Source: Microbacterium saperdae (GTDB lineage: Bacteria > Actinomycetota > Actinomycetes > Actinomycetales > Microbacteriaceae). From it: 64,000 nucleotides of DNA. The notes under the pieces are model-generated. The model saw nothing but the letters and a program-made list of their open reading frames with translations. It was not told the origin of the DNA and made no database searches. This document shows positions 17,891 to 26,570 of the stretch, piece after piece (positions within the stretch are counted from its first letter, which is position 1; every line of letters starts with the position of its first letter). The stretch lies in contig NZ_VFOX01000001.1 of the NCBI RefSeq assembly GCF_006716345.1, positions 1,426,001 to 1,490,000 of the forward strand, written 5' to 3'. Made by a program: the position numbers and the translations under genes.

Positions 17891-18325
17891 ATGCGCGATA
17901 ACGTCATCCTCTGGTGGGTGCTGACAGCCTTCTTCGCCCTCATCGGCGTCGTCTACACCGGCTGGCACATCCTGGCGACACCGTCCGAGAACTTCGCGGA
18001 GCGGATCGAGTGGGTCGGCACGGTCGCCCTGTTCTTCGCCGCCTTCATGGGCGCGATGATCGCGTTCTACCTCGACCGCACGCACGCCGCTCAGAAGGGC
18101 GAGCTGCCGGAAGACATCCTGACTGCGGACATCGACGACGGAGACCCCGAGCTCGGCGAGTTCAGCCCGTGGTCCTGGTGGCCGATCGTCCTCGCCGGAT
18201 CCGCCGCGGTCTTCGTCGTGGGTCTGGCCGTCGGACACTTCCTGCTGCCGATCGGTCTCGCGATCTTCGTCGTCGCGATCGTCGGCTGGGTGTACGAGTA
18301 CTACCGCGGCAACTTCGCCCGCTGA
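17891..18325 (+). CDS. ctaF: Cytochrome c oxidase subunit IV, actinobacterial type
   Basis: 144 aa with four hydrophobic helices (about 6-28, 38-57, 93-112, 114-133). It is the small accessory subunit found only in actinobacterial aa3 oxidases. The linker between helices 2 and 3 has LPEDILTADIDDGDPELGEFSPWSW-like family residues. Start ATG is 3 nt after ctaD, and the gene ends the operon. Confidence 0.92.
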   Translation: MRDNVILWWVLTAFFALIGVVYTGWHILATPSENFAERIEWVGTVALFFAAFMGAMIAFYLDRTHAAQKGELPEDILTADIDDGDPELGEFSPWSWWPIVLAGSAAVFVVGLAVGHFLLPIGLAIFVVAIVGWVYEYYRGNFAR

Positions 18326-18337
18326 GCACCACCATAT

Positions 18338-18373
18338 GAAGAAGGCCCTCGGATTCGTCCGGGGGCCTTCTTC
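18338..18373. terminator. Hairpin terminator between ctaF and the rhodanese gene
   Basis: GAAGAAGGCCCTCGG (18338-18352) pairs with CCGGGGGCCTTCTTC (18359-18373), one G-U pair, loop ATTCGT. Likely used from both sides. Confidence 0.82.
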
Positions 18374-18388
18374 GTCGTGGCGGGAGGG

Positions 18389-18808
18389 TCAGGCGTGCGA
18401 ACGGATACGGGCGATCCCGGTCAGCGGGTCGACGGGGCGGTGGTGCACGCCATCCGCGTCCTCGATCGCGTACCCCTCGCGCACCCAGTACTCGAAGCCA
18501 CCGATCATCTCGCGCACCCGGTAGCCGAGCTTCGCGAACTCCTGGGCGCCCTTCGCGCCGGCGTTGCAACCGGGGCTCCAGCAGTACACCACGACCTCAG
18601 CGTCGGCGCTGATCTCGAGGGGAGCTCGTGTGGCGATCTCGCTGTAGTGCATGTGCGTGGCGCCGGCGACGCGGCCCTGGGCCCACGCCTCGTCCGAGCG
18701 CACATCGATCACGACGATGCTCTCCCCGGCTTTCAGCGCGGCATGCACGTCGCTGGGGTCGGTTTCGTAGGCGAGCTTGGCGGCGTAGTAGTCGGCGCGA
18801 TCGATCAT
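18389..18808 (-). CDS. Rhodanese-like domain protein
   Basis: 139 aa single-domain protein. IVVIDVRSDEAWAQGRVAGATHMHYSEI is the typical CH2A region, and VVVYCWSPGC carries the candidate active-site Cys76 with a second Cys at 81. Such proteins transfer sulfane sulfur. The second cysteine in the loop could allow a disulfide. Start supported by a -10 box 7 nt upstream, although GGGAGG in the same spacer could also serve as a ribosome site. Confidence 0.87.
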   Translation of the reverse strand: MIDRADYYAAKLAYETDPSDVHAALKAGESIVVIDVRSDEAWAQGRVAGATHMHYSEIATRAPLEISADAEVVVYCWSPGCNAGAKGAQEFAKLGYRVREMIGGFEYWVREGYAIEDADGVHHRPVDPLTGIARIRSHA

Positions 18809-18815
18809 GCCTCCC

Positions 18816-18821
18816 AGCCTA
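18816..18821 (-). promoter_or_regulatory. -10 box of the rhodanese gene, leaderless spacing
   Basis: TAGGCT on the minus strand ends 7 nt before the ATG. Confidence 0.55.
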
Positions 18822-18894
18822 GGAGTGCGCGCCGACGATGCGCCGTCGTGTTCCGGACGCTGATGAGCGCAATTCGGTCAGCGCCCGGTCGTCG

Positions 18895-19398
18895 TCAGAG
18901 CTCGACGGTCATCTGCACACGGCGGCCGTAGCGGTCCAGACCGAGAGAGGCCTCGACGTCGACCAGTTCGCGCAGGAACGGCGTCTCGGGGATGCTCTCG
19001 AGAAAGCCGCACGAGGCGTAGAACGGCGCGTTCCACGGAACCTCCGCGTAGGTGCGCAAGGTGACGCGCGAATAGCCCCGTGCACGGGCCTCGTCGAGTG
19101 CCGCGGTGACGAGTTGCCGCCCGTGTCCCTGTCGGGCCGCAGAGGGCAGCACAGAGAGCTGCTCGAGGTGGGCGTGGCCGTCGACGTCGAGGACGTGGAC
19201 GAAGCCCACGGGGGAGTGCGCGGGCCGGTCTTCGCCGATGAGGACGAATCCCGGTGCGGAGAGACGCTCTGCCCCGTCGCCGGATGGAGGCCACTGCCAG
19301 GCACCTAGCGCGTCGATCAGCAGCGCGTCGGCCGCTGTCTCGATCACGTGGATCATCTCGGCATCGGAGGCCTCTGCCGTGCGGATGGAGCCGTTCAC
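18895..19398 (-). CDS. GNAT family N-acetyltransferase
   Basis: 167 aa. LEQLSVLPSAARQGHGRQLVTAAL is the acetyl-CoA loop, and APFYASCGFLES is the C-terminal GNAT segment. The GTG start lies within the stop of the upstream RidA gene (GTGA overlap) and is preceded by AGGAGAAGA inside ridA, so the pair is translationally coupled. Substrate unknown; coupling to RidA hints at amino-acid or amine metabolism. Confidence 0.88.
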   Translation of the reverse strand: MNGSIRTAEASDAEMIHVIETAADALLIDALGAWQWPPSGDGAERLSAPGFVLIGEDRPAHSPVGFVHVLDVDGHAHLEQLSVLPSAARQGHGRQLVTAALDEARARGYSRVTLRTYAEVPWNAPFYASCGFLESIPETPFLRELVDVEASLGLDRYGRRVQMTVEL

Positions 19399-19808
19399 GA
19401 CTCTTCTCCTGCCACCGCAGCGATCGCCTCGATCTCGACGAGCTGGTGGTCGTACCCGAGTACAGTCACGCCCAGGAGAGTGCTGGGGACGTCGTGTGTG
19501 CCGAACGCAGCGTGGATGACGTCCCAGGCTGTCACGAGGTCCTGCTGTCGTGTGGAGGCCACGAGGACGCGCGTGCTGATGATGTCCGTGAGGGAAGCCC
19601 CGGCAGCCGCCAGCGCGTCCTTCAGCGTCTCGACGCATCGCTCGGCCTGGGCGGCGTAGTCACCAGGTGCGGTCGTCGTCCCGTCGTCTTCGAGAGGACA
19701 GGCACCGGCGAGGAAGATGAGGCGTGAACCGGCCGGAGCAGTTGCGGCGTACGCGTAGGGGGCATCGGCGAGGGCATCGGATCGGATGAGTCTGACTGCG
19801 GATGTCAT
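19395..19808 (-). CDS. RidA/YjgF/Rid family protein
   Basis: 137 aa. Rid proteins hydrolyse reactive enamines and imines made by PLP enzymes. LIFLAGACPLEDDG, YAAQAERCVETLKDALAAAG and YDHQLVEIEAIAAV match the fold. IISTRVLVA replaces the usual region around the catalytic arginine of RidA, so it may belong to another Rid subgroup. It precedes and overlaps the GNAT gene. Confidence 0.87.
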   Translation of the reverse strand: MTSAVRLIRSDALADAPYAYAATAPAGSRLIFLAGACPLEDDGTTTAPGDYAAQAERCVETLKDALAAAGASLTDIISTRVLVASTRQQDLVTAWDVIHAAFGTHDVPSTLLGVTVLGYDHQLVEIEAIAAVAGEES

Positions 19809-19833
19809 ACCTTCGATCCTTCCATGGGTACAT

Positions 19834-19867
19834 GAAAGGGCCCTGTCCGGGTGGACAGGGCCCTTTC
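19834..19867 (-). terminator. Perfect 15-bp hairpin terminator of the qcr operon
   Basis: GAAAGGGCCCTGTCC (19834-19848) and its exact complement (19853-19867) close a GGGT loop. It lies 20 bp after the qcrB stop on the minus strand. Confidence 0.85.
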
Positions 19868-19887
19868 AAGGGGGGGAGCGGACGAGG

Positions 19888-21702
19888 TTACTCGCCGTCC
19901 TCCGACTTCTTCTTGCGAGGCTTCTTCACCGGCTCGGTCGCGATGACCGTGCTCGGGGTGTTCGGCGTCTCGTCGACGTGCGTCTCATCCACCGTGAGCG
20001 GGGCATCCGGGAAGCCGGCGCGCTCGTGAGCGCCCTGGATCTCGGCGACCTCGGTCTCGTCGTTGTGCGCCGTGACGTGGTGCTGGTGCGCGTCGGCCTC
20101 TTCGATCTGCGACTGCGTCAGCGGAGCCAGACGGTCTTCGAAGAACCAGCGCGAGAGCGAAGAACGGAGGTTCTCGGTCCACGGGATGCGGCCCTTGGCG
20201 TTCGGACGGACGACGAGGGGCTCGTAGCCGTCGACATCGATGAGCTTCCAGCGGTCGTACTGGTCGACCGGCTGGTGCACCTCGATGAACTCGCCACCGG
20301 GGAGGCGGACGATGCGGCCCGACTCGAAGCCGTGCAGCACGATCTCGCGGTCCTTCTTCTGGAGCGCGATGCAGATGCGCTTCGTGACGAAGTAACCGAG
20401 GATCGGTCCGATGAACAGGAGCGCCTGCAGCGTGTGGATGACACCTTCCATCGTGAGCATGAAGTGCGTCGCGATGAGGTCGGAGGATGCCGCAGCCCAC
20501 AGCACCGCGTAGAAGACGACGCCGGCGACGCCGATGGCGGTGCGGGTCGCCGCGTTGCGCGGACGCTGAGCGATGTGGTGCTCGCGCTTGTCGCCCGTGA
20601 CCCACGCCTCGATGAAGGGGTAGATCGCGACGAGCACGATGAACAGACCGAGCACGACCAGCGGCAGCAGGATTCCGAACGACCAGGTGCGGTCGAGGAA
20701 CACGATGTCGAGGTTCGACGGTGCGAGACGCAGCGCGCCGTCCGCGAATCCGATGTACCAGTCGGGCTGGGTTCCGGCGGAGACGGGGGAGGGGTCGTAC
20801 GGTCCGTAGTTCCAGATCGGGTTGATCTGGAAGAACGTCGCCATGAGCACGATCGTGCCGAAGACGATGAACAGGTAGCCGCCCATCTTCGACATGTACA
20901 CCGGCATCATCGGGTAGCCCACGACGTTGTCGTTCGTGCGGCCGGGGCCGGCGAACTGCGTGTGCTTGTTGATGATCATCAGCATGAGGTGCACCACGAT
21001 GAGCGCGATGACGAGCATCGGCAGCAGCAGGATGTGGAGCGTGTACAGGCGTCCGACGATGTCGGTTCCGGGGAACTCGCCACCGAACAGCAGGAACGAC
21101 GTCCACGTACCGATGAGCGGGATGCCCTTGATCATGCCGTCGATGATGCGCAGACCGTTACCCGAGAGCAGGTCGTCGGGGAGCGAGTAGCCGGTGAAGC
21201 CCTCTGCCATCGCCAGGACGAACAGCACGAAGCCGATCACCCAGTTGAGCTCGCGCGGCTTGCGGAACGCACCGGTGAAGAACACGCGGAGCATGTGCAC
21301 GCCGATACCGGCCACGAAGACCAGAGCGGCCCAGTGGTGGATCTGGCGGACCAGGAGTCCACCGCGCAGGTCGAAGGAGATGTGGAGCGACGACTCGAGA
21401 GCCGCCGACATCTCGATGCCACGCATCGGAGCGTAGGCGCCGGTGTAGTGGGTCTCGACCATCGAGGCCTGGAAGAAGAACGTCAGGAAGGTTCCGGAGA
21501 GGAACACGACCACGAAGCTCCACAGGGCGATCTCGCCGAGCATGAACGACCAGTGGTCAGGGAAGATCTTGCGACCGAGCTCCTTGACGAAGCCAGACAG
21601 GCTGGTGCGCTCATCGATGTAGTTCGACGCGGCACCGACGAAGCGACCGCCGAGCGGTGCCTTGGTTTCCTTGTCGTCTTTGGACAGCGTTGCGGTGCTC
21701 AA
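19888..21702 (-). CDS. qcrB: Cytochrome bc1 complex cytochrome b subunit
   Basis: 604 aa. It holds hemes bL and bH and the quinol sites of the bcc complex. Heme-binding histidines appear in SLHISFDLRGG / RQIHHWAALVF and in LYTLHILLLPMLV / LIVVHLMLM. The quinol-site motif PDWYIGFADG corresponds to the PEWY loop. A long hydrophilic C-terminal tail (about 440-604) ending in VKKPRKKKSEDGE is typical of actinobacterial QcrB. The TTG start overlaps the qcrA stop (TTGA), with GGGAG upstream; other starts do not fit the overlap. Confidence 0.97.
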   Translation of the reverse strand: MSTATLSKDDKETKAPLGGRFVGAASNYIDERTSLSGFVKELGRKIFPDHWSFMLGEIALWSFVVVFLSGTFLTFFFQASMVETHYTGAYAPMRGIEMSAALESSLHISFDLRGGLLVRQIHHWAALVFVAGIGVHMLRVFFTGAFRKPRELNWVIGFVLFVLAMAEGFTGYSLPDDLLSGNGLRIIDGMIKGIPLIGTWTSFLLFGGEFPGTDIVGRLYTLHILLLPMLVIALIVVHLMLMIINKHTQFAGPGRTNDNVVGYPMMPVYMSKMGGYLFIVFGTIVLMATFFQINPIWNYGPYDPSPVSAGTQPDWYIGFADGALRLAPSNLDIVFLDRTWSFGILLPLVVLGLFIVLVAIYPFIEAWVTGDKREHHIAQRPRNAATRTAIGVAGVVFYAVLWAAASSDLIATHFMLTMEGVIHTLQALLFIGPILGYFVTKRICIALQKKDREIVLHGFESGRIVRLPGGEFIEVHQPVDQYDRWKLIDVDGYEPLVVRPNAKGRIPWTENLRSSLSRWFFEDRLAPLTQSQIEEADAHQHHVTAHNDETEVAEIQGAHERAGFPDAPLTVDETHVDETPNTPSTVIATEPVKKPRKKKSEDGE

Positions 21703-22775
21703 TGGCGCTCCCAGAAGCTCGGGCCGACGGGTTCCTTGAAGTCGCTGCGTGCGACGAGGTAGCCCTCGTCGTCGACCGTGATGGGCAGCTGCGGCAGCGG
21801 ACGTGCAGCCGGTCCGAAGATCACCTTGGCGTGATCGGTGACATCGAACTGCGACTGGTGGCACGGGCACAGCAGGTGGTGGGTCTGCTGTTCGTACAGG
21901 GCGACAGGGCAGCCGACGTGCGTGCAGACCTTGGAGTACGCGACGATGCCGTCGTACGACCAGTCCTTGCGGTCCTCGGCCTCGATGAGCTGCTCGGGAC
22001 GCAGGCGCATCATCAGCACGATCGCCTTCGCCTTCTCCTCGAGGTAGCCGTCGTGGTGGCTGAGCTCGGCGAGGTCGGCGGGGATCACGTGGAATGCGGA
22101 TCCGAGCGTGACGTCCGAGGCGCGGATGGGCGTGCCGTCCGGGTCGCGGACCAGGCGCATGCCTTCGTCCCACATCGTGTGCTTGAGCAGCGTGACCGGG
22201 TCACCGGCAGTGGGATCTTCCGGCGTCGAGTGCGGCGCGAGGCCACGGAACAGCGTGACGCCGGGGATGATCGACGCCACGACCGCTGCGAACAGCGAGT
22301 TGCGGATCATCGTGCGGCGTCCGAAGCCGGACTCCTCGTTCGCGTCGGAGAACGCCTGGATGGCCGCTTCGCGCGTCGAGTCCTTGCCCCGGGTGGGGTG
22401 GCGGTACTCGATGTGCTCCTTGTCGGACATCAGAGCCTTCGACCAGTGGATCGCGCCGATGCCGATGCTCAGCAGGGCCAGGGCGATGCCCAGACCGATG
22501 AAGAGGTTGTTCTGACGGATGTCGATGAGCGCGCCGCTCTCGATCGGGAACAGCATGTAGGCGGCGACCGCCCAGATGCTGCCCGCGAGCGAGAGGTAGA
22601 ACAGGGTGTAGACAGTGCGGTCCGCGGTCTTCTCAGCGCGCGGGTCCTTGTCGGTCATCCGCTCGCGGTGCGGCGGAAGCCCCGGGTTCTGCACGGGATC
22701 GCTGACTGCGACACCCAGCCCTGGAGAGGGCTGGTAGGCCCTGTCAAGAGCCTGCGAGTCGTCGTCGTGTGCCAT
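21699..22775 (-). CDS. qcrA: Cytochrome bc1 complex Rieske iron-sulfur subunit
   Basis: 358 aa. Three transmembrane helices in the N-terminal half (about 55-75, 88-108, 165-185) are the actinobacterial pattern. The 2Fe-2S ligands lie in CTHVGC and CPCHQS near residues 280-305. It moves electrons from quinol to the QcrC hemes. ATG start with GAGGAGCACC upstream. Confidence 0.97.
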   Translation of the reverse strand: MAHDDDSQALDRAYQPSPGLGVAVSDPVQNPGLPPHRERMTDKDPRAEKTADRTVYTLFYLSLAGSIWAVAAYMLFPIESGALIDIRQNNLFIGLGIALALLSIGIGAIHWSKALMSDKEHIEYRHPTRGKDSTREAAIQAFSDANEESGFGRRTMIRNSLFAAVVASIIPGVTLFRGLAPHSTPEDPTAGDPVTLLKHTMWDEGMRLVRDPDGTPIRASDVTLGSAFHVIPADLAELSHHDGYLEEKAKAIVLMMRLRPEQLIEAEDRKDWSYDGIVAYSKVCTHVGCPVALYEQQTHHLLCPCHQSQFDVTDHAKVIFGPAARPLPQLPITVDDEGYLVARSDFKEPVGPSFWERH

Positions 22776-22811
22776 GGTGCTCCTCGTACGTTCCTCTTCG
22801 ATGAATAAGCG

Positions 22812-23615
22812 TCAGTTGGACTTCGCCGTGATCCACACGGTGATGGCGACGAGCGCGCCGATGCCGAAGATCCACACGAACAGGCCCTCAGAGACGGGGC
22901 CCAGCGAACCGAGCGAGAATCCGCCGATCTGCACGGACTGCTGCTGGAAGAGGAGCGCGGAGATGATGTCGCGCTTGTCCTCGTCCGACAGGTTCATGTC
23001 TCCGAAGACCGGCATGTTCTGGGGGCCGGTGACCATGGCGGCGTACATGTGCAGCGCGCTGGTCTCGGTCAGAGCCGGGGCGTACTTGCCCTCGGTGAGT
23101 GCACCACCTGCGGCGGCCACGTTGTGGCACATCGCGCAGTTGACGCGGAAAAGCTCAGCACCGTTCGCCACATCGCCGCCACCATCGAGGATGTGGTCAG
23201 CGGGGAAGGTCGGGCCGGGAGCGGACTCCTGAACGAAGGACGAGATCGCGAGGATCTGGTCCTCGGTGAACTGCGGCGCCTTCTGAGGAGCCTGCGGTCC
23301 CTGCATCTGGAGCGGCATGCGACCGGTCGAGAGCTGGAACTCGGTCGCGAGCTCGCCCACACCGTACAGGCTGGGGCCGTTGGCCGTGCCCTGCAGGTCG
23401 AGTCCGTGACAGGTCGCGCAGTTCGCCTGGAACAGCTTCTCGCCGTCTTCGACGGTCAGCTGCGAGGTCGCAGCGGTCTGGGTGTCCGTCGCAGCGAATG
23501 CAGCGGACGCGCCGACGTATACCGCGCCGGTGATCATGAGGCCTGCTCCGATGAGCGCTGCCGCAGCCAGGGGGCTGCGACGGCCATTCGAACGGCGCTT
23601 CTTCTCTCGTGCCAT
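22812..23615 (-). CDS. qcrC: Cytochrome bc1 complex diheme cytochrome c subunit
   Basis: 267 aa. A basic N-terminus and signal-anchor helix (about 16-42) is followed by two c-type domains with CATCH (about 67-71) and CAMCH (about 159-163), methionine ligands in the regions around GRMPLQM and NMPVFGDM, and a C-terminal helix (about 240-260). The two hemes allow direct transfer from bcc to aa3 in a supercomplex, which replaces soluble cytochrome c. Confidence 0.97.
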   Translation of the reverse strand: MAREKKRRSNGRRSPLAAAALIGAGLMITGAVYVGASAAFAATDTQTAATSQLTVEDGEKLFQANCATCHGLDLQGTANGPSLYGVGELATEFQLSTGRMPLQMQGPQAPQKAPQFTEDQILAISSFVQESAPGPTFPADHILDGGGDVANGAELFRVNCAMCHNVAAAGGALTEGKYAPALTETSALHMYAAMVTGPQNMPVFGDMNLSDEDKRDIISALLFQQQSVQIGGFSLGSLGPVSEGLFVWIFGIGALVAITVWITAKSN

Positions 23616-23635
23616 CTCGGGGATCAGCTCCGCTC

Positions 23636-24289
23636 TTATTTCAGGAAGTAGATAACGACGAACAGCACGATCCAGACGACGTCGACGAAGTGCCAGTAGT
23701 AGGACACCACGATCGAGGACGTCGCCTCCTTGTGCCGGAAATTCTTGACGGCGTATGCGCGTCCGATGACGAGCAGGAACGCGATGAGTCCGCCGGTGAC
23801 GTGCAGGGCGTGGAAGCCGGTGGTGAGGTAGAACGCAGAGGCGTAGGAGTCAGCCTGGATCGGCATTCCCTCGGCGACGAGCTGTGCGTACTCCCAGACC
23901 TGGCCGGAGACGAAGATCGCTCCGAGCGCGAAGGTCAGGAAGAACCACTCGACCATGCCCCAGCCGAAGAGGCGACGGCGGCCGGCGCCGTTCTTCTGGC
24001 CCTTGCCGATCTTGTAGGGCTGCAGGTCCTCGGCCGCGAACACGCCCATCTGGCACGTGAACGAGGAGAGCACGAGGATCGCGGTGTTGACGAACGCGAA
24101 CGGTACGTTCAGCAGTTCGGTCCGCGCCGCCCAGAGCTCCGGGGAGGTGCTGCGAAGGGTGAAGTAGATCGCGAAGAGTCCCGCGAAGAACATCACCTCA
24201 CTGCCGAGCCACACAATGGTGCCGACAGCTACCGGGTTGGGCCGCTTGATGGTTCTCGCCGCCGGGGCATACGTCGCTGAGGTCGTCAC
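23636..24289 (-). CDS. ctaE: Cytochrome c oxidase subunit III
   Basis: 217 aa with five hydrophobic helices and the family motifs [26 protein letters not shown] and [15 protein letters not shown]. First gene of the ctaE-qcrC-qcrA-qcrB operon. The GTG at 24289 was chosen because CATAAT lies 6 nt upstream; an in-frame start further up at 24328 would add residues with no family match. Confidence 0.96.
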   Translation of the reverse strand: MTTSATYAPAARTIKRPNPVAVGTIVWLGSEVMFFAGLFAIYFTLRSTSPELWAARTELLNVPFAFVNTAILVLSSFTCQMGVFAAEDLQPYKIGKGQKNGAGRRRLFGWGMVEWFFLTFALGAIFVSGQVWEYAQLVAEGMPIQADSYASAFYLTTGFHALHVTGGLIAFLLVIGRAYAVKNFRHKEATSSIVVSYYWHFVDVVWIVLFVVIYFLK

Positions 24290-24295
24290 CCTTCC

Positions 24296-24301
24296 ATTAT
24301 G
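24296..24301 (-). promoter_or_regulatory. Probable -10 box of the ctaE-qcrCAB operon
   Basis: CATAAT on the minus strand ends 6 nt before the GTG. One base away from TATAAT; GGAAGG in the spacer could also bind a ribosome. Confidence 0.45.
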
Positions 24302-24356
24302 GCCGATCCCCAGGCGTGATTCTTGCACCGGACACCCTCGTTTTGCCCGTATTTGA

Positions 24357-24372
24357 CTTAGGTAACCCTAAG
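24357..24372. promoter_or_regulatory. CTTAGG/CCTAAG palindrome in the ctaE-trpD intergenic region
   Basis: CTTAGG-TAAC-CCTAAG is a perfect 6-bp inverted repeat that overlaps a TTGACT hexamer (24353-24358). The half-sites resemble those of DtxR/IdeR iron boxes, but the spacing is shorter. A regulator site is likely; its identity is open. Confidence 0.35.
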
Positions 24373-24467
24373 AAAACACTGCGAATAGTCGGTGAATCCG
24401 CGGGAAACAGGGGAACCCGCCCTGACGGTCACACGTTCGGAACGATCTGCACGTTTTCCCGCGCCGA

Positions 24468-24473
24468 TAGGAT
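24468..24473 (+). promoter_or_regulatory. -10 box of trpD, leaderless spacing
   Basis: TAGGAT ends 7 nt before the ATG at 24481 and rules against the longer frame that opens at 24316. Confidence 0.62.
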
Positions 24474-24480
24474 CGCACAC

Positions 24481-25545
24481 ATGGCTGATTCGCTGACCTG
24501 GTCCGATGTGCTCACCTCTCTGCTGGAGCGTCGCGATCTCAGCGTCTGGGAGTCGACGTGGGCGATGCGGCAGATCATGAACGGCGACGTCACGGAGGCA
24601 CAGCTCGGCGGCTTCCTCATCGCTCTGCGCGCCAAGGGGGAGACGATCGACGAGATCGTCGGATTCCGCGACGCCATCCTCGAAGCGGCGGTGCCGCTGC
24701 CGGTGTCGCCGAACGTCCTCGACATCGTCGGCACCGGGGGGGATCGGGTGGGTACGGTGAACGTCTCGACCACCGCGGCCATTATCATCGGCGCCACGGG
24801 CATCCCCGTCGTCAAGCACGGCAACCGCGCCGCCAGCTCGGCCTCGGGGTCGTCGGATGTGCTGGGCGCTCTCGGCCTGGAGCTGTCGCTCAACCCCGAG
24901 GCCGTCGCTTCGATCCTCGACCGCACCGGTATCACGTTCGCGTGGGCCGGAGCATTCCACCCCGGCTTCAAGCATGCCGGGCCTGTGCGTTCCGAACTGG
25001 GCGTGCCCACGGTGTTCAACATGCTCGGACCGCTCTGCAACCCTGCCCGTGCCGAGGCGAACGCCGTCGGTGTCGCGCAGATCGAACGCGTCCCCCTCAT
25101 CACGGGCGTGTTCCGCACCCGCGGGGCCACGGCGCTCGTGTTCCGCGGTGACGACGGCCTCGATGAGCTCACCACGACCGGCCACAGTCGGATCTGGGAG
25201 GTCACCCGTGGCGACATCCACGAGCACGACCTCGATCCTCGCGATCTGGGCATCCCCCTCGCGGAGCTCGCGGACCTCCTGGGAGGCTCGCCCGAGCACA
25301 ACGCGGAAGTGCTGCGGCGCACGCTCCAGGGCGAGGTCGGCGCCGTCCGCGACATCGTGCTGCTCAACGCGGCGGCCGGCATCGTCGCCTACGAGCTGTC
25401 GCAAGACGCGACCCAGGTGCAGGTGCCGATCCTCGAGCGACTGCGCGAGGGATACCGTCGCGCGTCGGACGCGGTGGACGATGGTCGTGCCGCCGCCAAG
25501 CTGGACCAGTGGATCAGCGTGAGCCGCGAGCTCGCGACGGCCTAG
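24481..25545 (+). CDS. trpD: Anthranilate phosphoribosyltransferase
   Basis: 354 aa. It joins anthranilate and PRPP in tryptophan synthesis. Motifs are DIVGTGGDRVGTVNVST (PRPP loop), VVKHGNRAASSASGSSD, and FNMLGPLCNPA. It is separate from other trp genes; trpD beside the qcr/cta genes is a recurrent actinobacterial arrangement. Overlaps slightly with the signals of the next gene (TAGGAGG includes its stop). Confidence 0.96.
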   Translation: MADSLTWSDVLTSLLERRDLSVWESTWAMRQIMNGDVTEAQLGGFLIALRAKGETIDEIVGFRDAILEAAVPLPVSPNVLDIVGTGGDRVGTVNVSTTAAIIIGATGIPVVKHGNRAASSASGSSDVLGALGLELSLNPEAVASILDRTGITFAWAGAFHPGFKHAGPVRSELGVPTVFNMLGPLCNPARAEANAVGVAQIERVPLITGVFRTRGATALVFRGDDGLDELTTTGHSRIWEVTRGDIHEHDLDPRDLGIPLAELADLLGGSPEHNAEVLRRTLQGEVGAVRDIVLLNAAAGIVAYELSQDATQVQVPILERLREGYRRASDAVDDGRAAAKLDQWISVSRELATA

Positions 25546-25556
25546 GAGGCTCGAAA

Positions 25557-26543
25557 GTGGACCCGGTCGCCGCGCTGCTCGAGATCGCCTCGCTGCTCGA
25601 GCGCGAGCGCGCATCCCGCTATCGGGCCAAGGCGTTCCGGCAGGCTGCGGCCACGTTCGAGGAGCTTCCGGAAGAGGTGCGCACCGACCCCACACGTCTC
25701 CGTGCGAGCCGAGGTATCGGCGAGTCGACCTTCGCGGTGATCCGTCAGGCGCAGAACGGCGCCGTGCCCGACTACCTGGTGGAACTGCGCGGAGATGTCG
25801 AGCCTGAGCGGGTGTCGGAGCTGCGCCGAAAGCTCCGGGGCGACCTGCACGCCCACACGGACTGGTCGGACGGCACCACCTCGATCGCCGTGATGGCGGC
25901 GGCCGCACGCGCGCAGGGGCATGAGTACCAGGCCATCACGGATCATTCGCCACGGTTGAGGGTCGCTCGCGGGCTGTCTGCCGAGCGATTGCGCGAGCAG
26001 ATCCCGCTCGTCCGCGCCGAGTCCGGCGACGGGTTCACGCTGTTGGCGGGGATCGAGGTCGACATCCTCGAAGACGGGGCACTCGATCAGGACCCCGATC
26101 TGCTCGCGGAGCTCGACGTGGTCGTCGCGTCCGTGCATTCGAAGCTGCGCATGGATGCCCGCCCGATGACGGCGCGGATGATCGCCGCTGTCTCGCATCC
26201 TCGGGTCAACGTGCTCGGACACTGCACCGGCCGCCTGGTGGAGGGCGACAGAGGAACGCGGCCGCCGTCCGTTTTCGACGCTGCGGCCGTCTTCGCCGCC
26301 TGCGCGGAGAACGGCGTGGCCGTGGAGATCAACTCTCGCCCCGAACGTCAGGACCCACCGGACGAGCTCATCGCGATCGCCTTGGCCGCAGGCTGTCTGT
26401 TCTCGATCGACTCGGACGCTCACGCGCCGGGACAGCTGTCGCTCCTCGATCACGGTGCGGAGACGGCCGAGCGTGCGGGTGTTCCTGCCGCTCGGATCGT
26501 CACCACGTGGGGGCTGGAGCGGCTGCTGGCCTGGACCGAGTGA
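25557..26543 (+). CDS. PHP domain protein with PolX-like N-terminal segment
   Basis: 328 aa. Residues 1-90 are helical with an HhH-like LRASRGIGESTFAVIRQAQNG, similar to the start of family X polymerases. The PHP phosphoesterase domain (about 96-325) has DLHAHTDWSDG, ITDHSPRL, GIEVDIL, VVASVHSKLRM, LGHCTGRLV and DSDAHAPGQL, which supply the metal ligands. No polymerase palm is present. TAGGAGG at 25543-25549 supports GTG 25557. Probably a phosphatase or nuclease acting in DNA metabolism (inference). Confidence 0.87.
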   Translation: MDPVAALLEIASLLERERASRYRAKAFRQAAATFEELPEEVRTDPTRLRASRGIGESTFAVIRQAQNGAVPDYLVELRGDVEPERVSELRRKLRGDLHAHTDWSDGTTSIAVMAAAARAQGHEYQAITDHSPRLRVARGLSAERLREQIPLVRAESGDGFTLLAGIEVDILEDGALDQDPDLLAELDVVVASVHSKLRMDARPMTARMIAAVSHPRVNVLGHCTGRLVEGDRGTRPPSVFDAAAVFAACAENGVAVEINSRPERQDPPDELIAIALAAGCLFSIDSDAHAPGQLSLLDHGAETAERAGVPAARIVTTWGLERLLAWTE

Positions 26544-26549
26544 CTCTTC

Positions 26550-26564
26550 AGCCGGATTCCGGCT
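26550..26564. terminator. Short inverted repeat between convergent genes
   Basis: AGCCGGA-T-TCCGGCT sits between the PHP gene and the exonuclease gene. The arms are short, so termination is uncertain. Confidence 0.4.
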
Positions 26565-26570
26565 TAAGTG

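Noticed and set aside
15212..18238. Long antisense frame across ctaC-ctaD-ctaF (over 1000 codons)
   Set aside because: Low-complexity Arg/Asp/Glu/His product, a mirror of membrane-protein codons. The three oxidase genes explain the region.
19786..21762. Long + strand frame opposite qcrB
   Set aside because: Same effect: the complement of a hydrophobic protein gene gives a charged pseudo-protein. QcrB heme ligands on the minus strand settle it.
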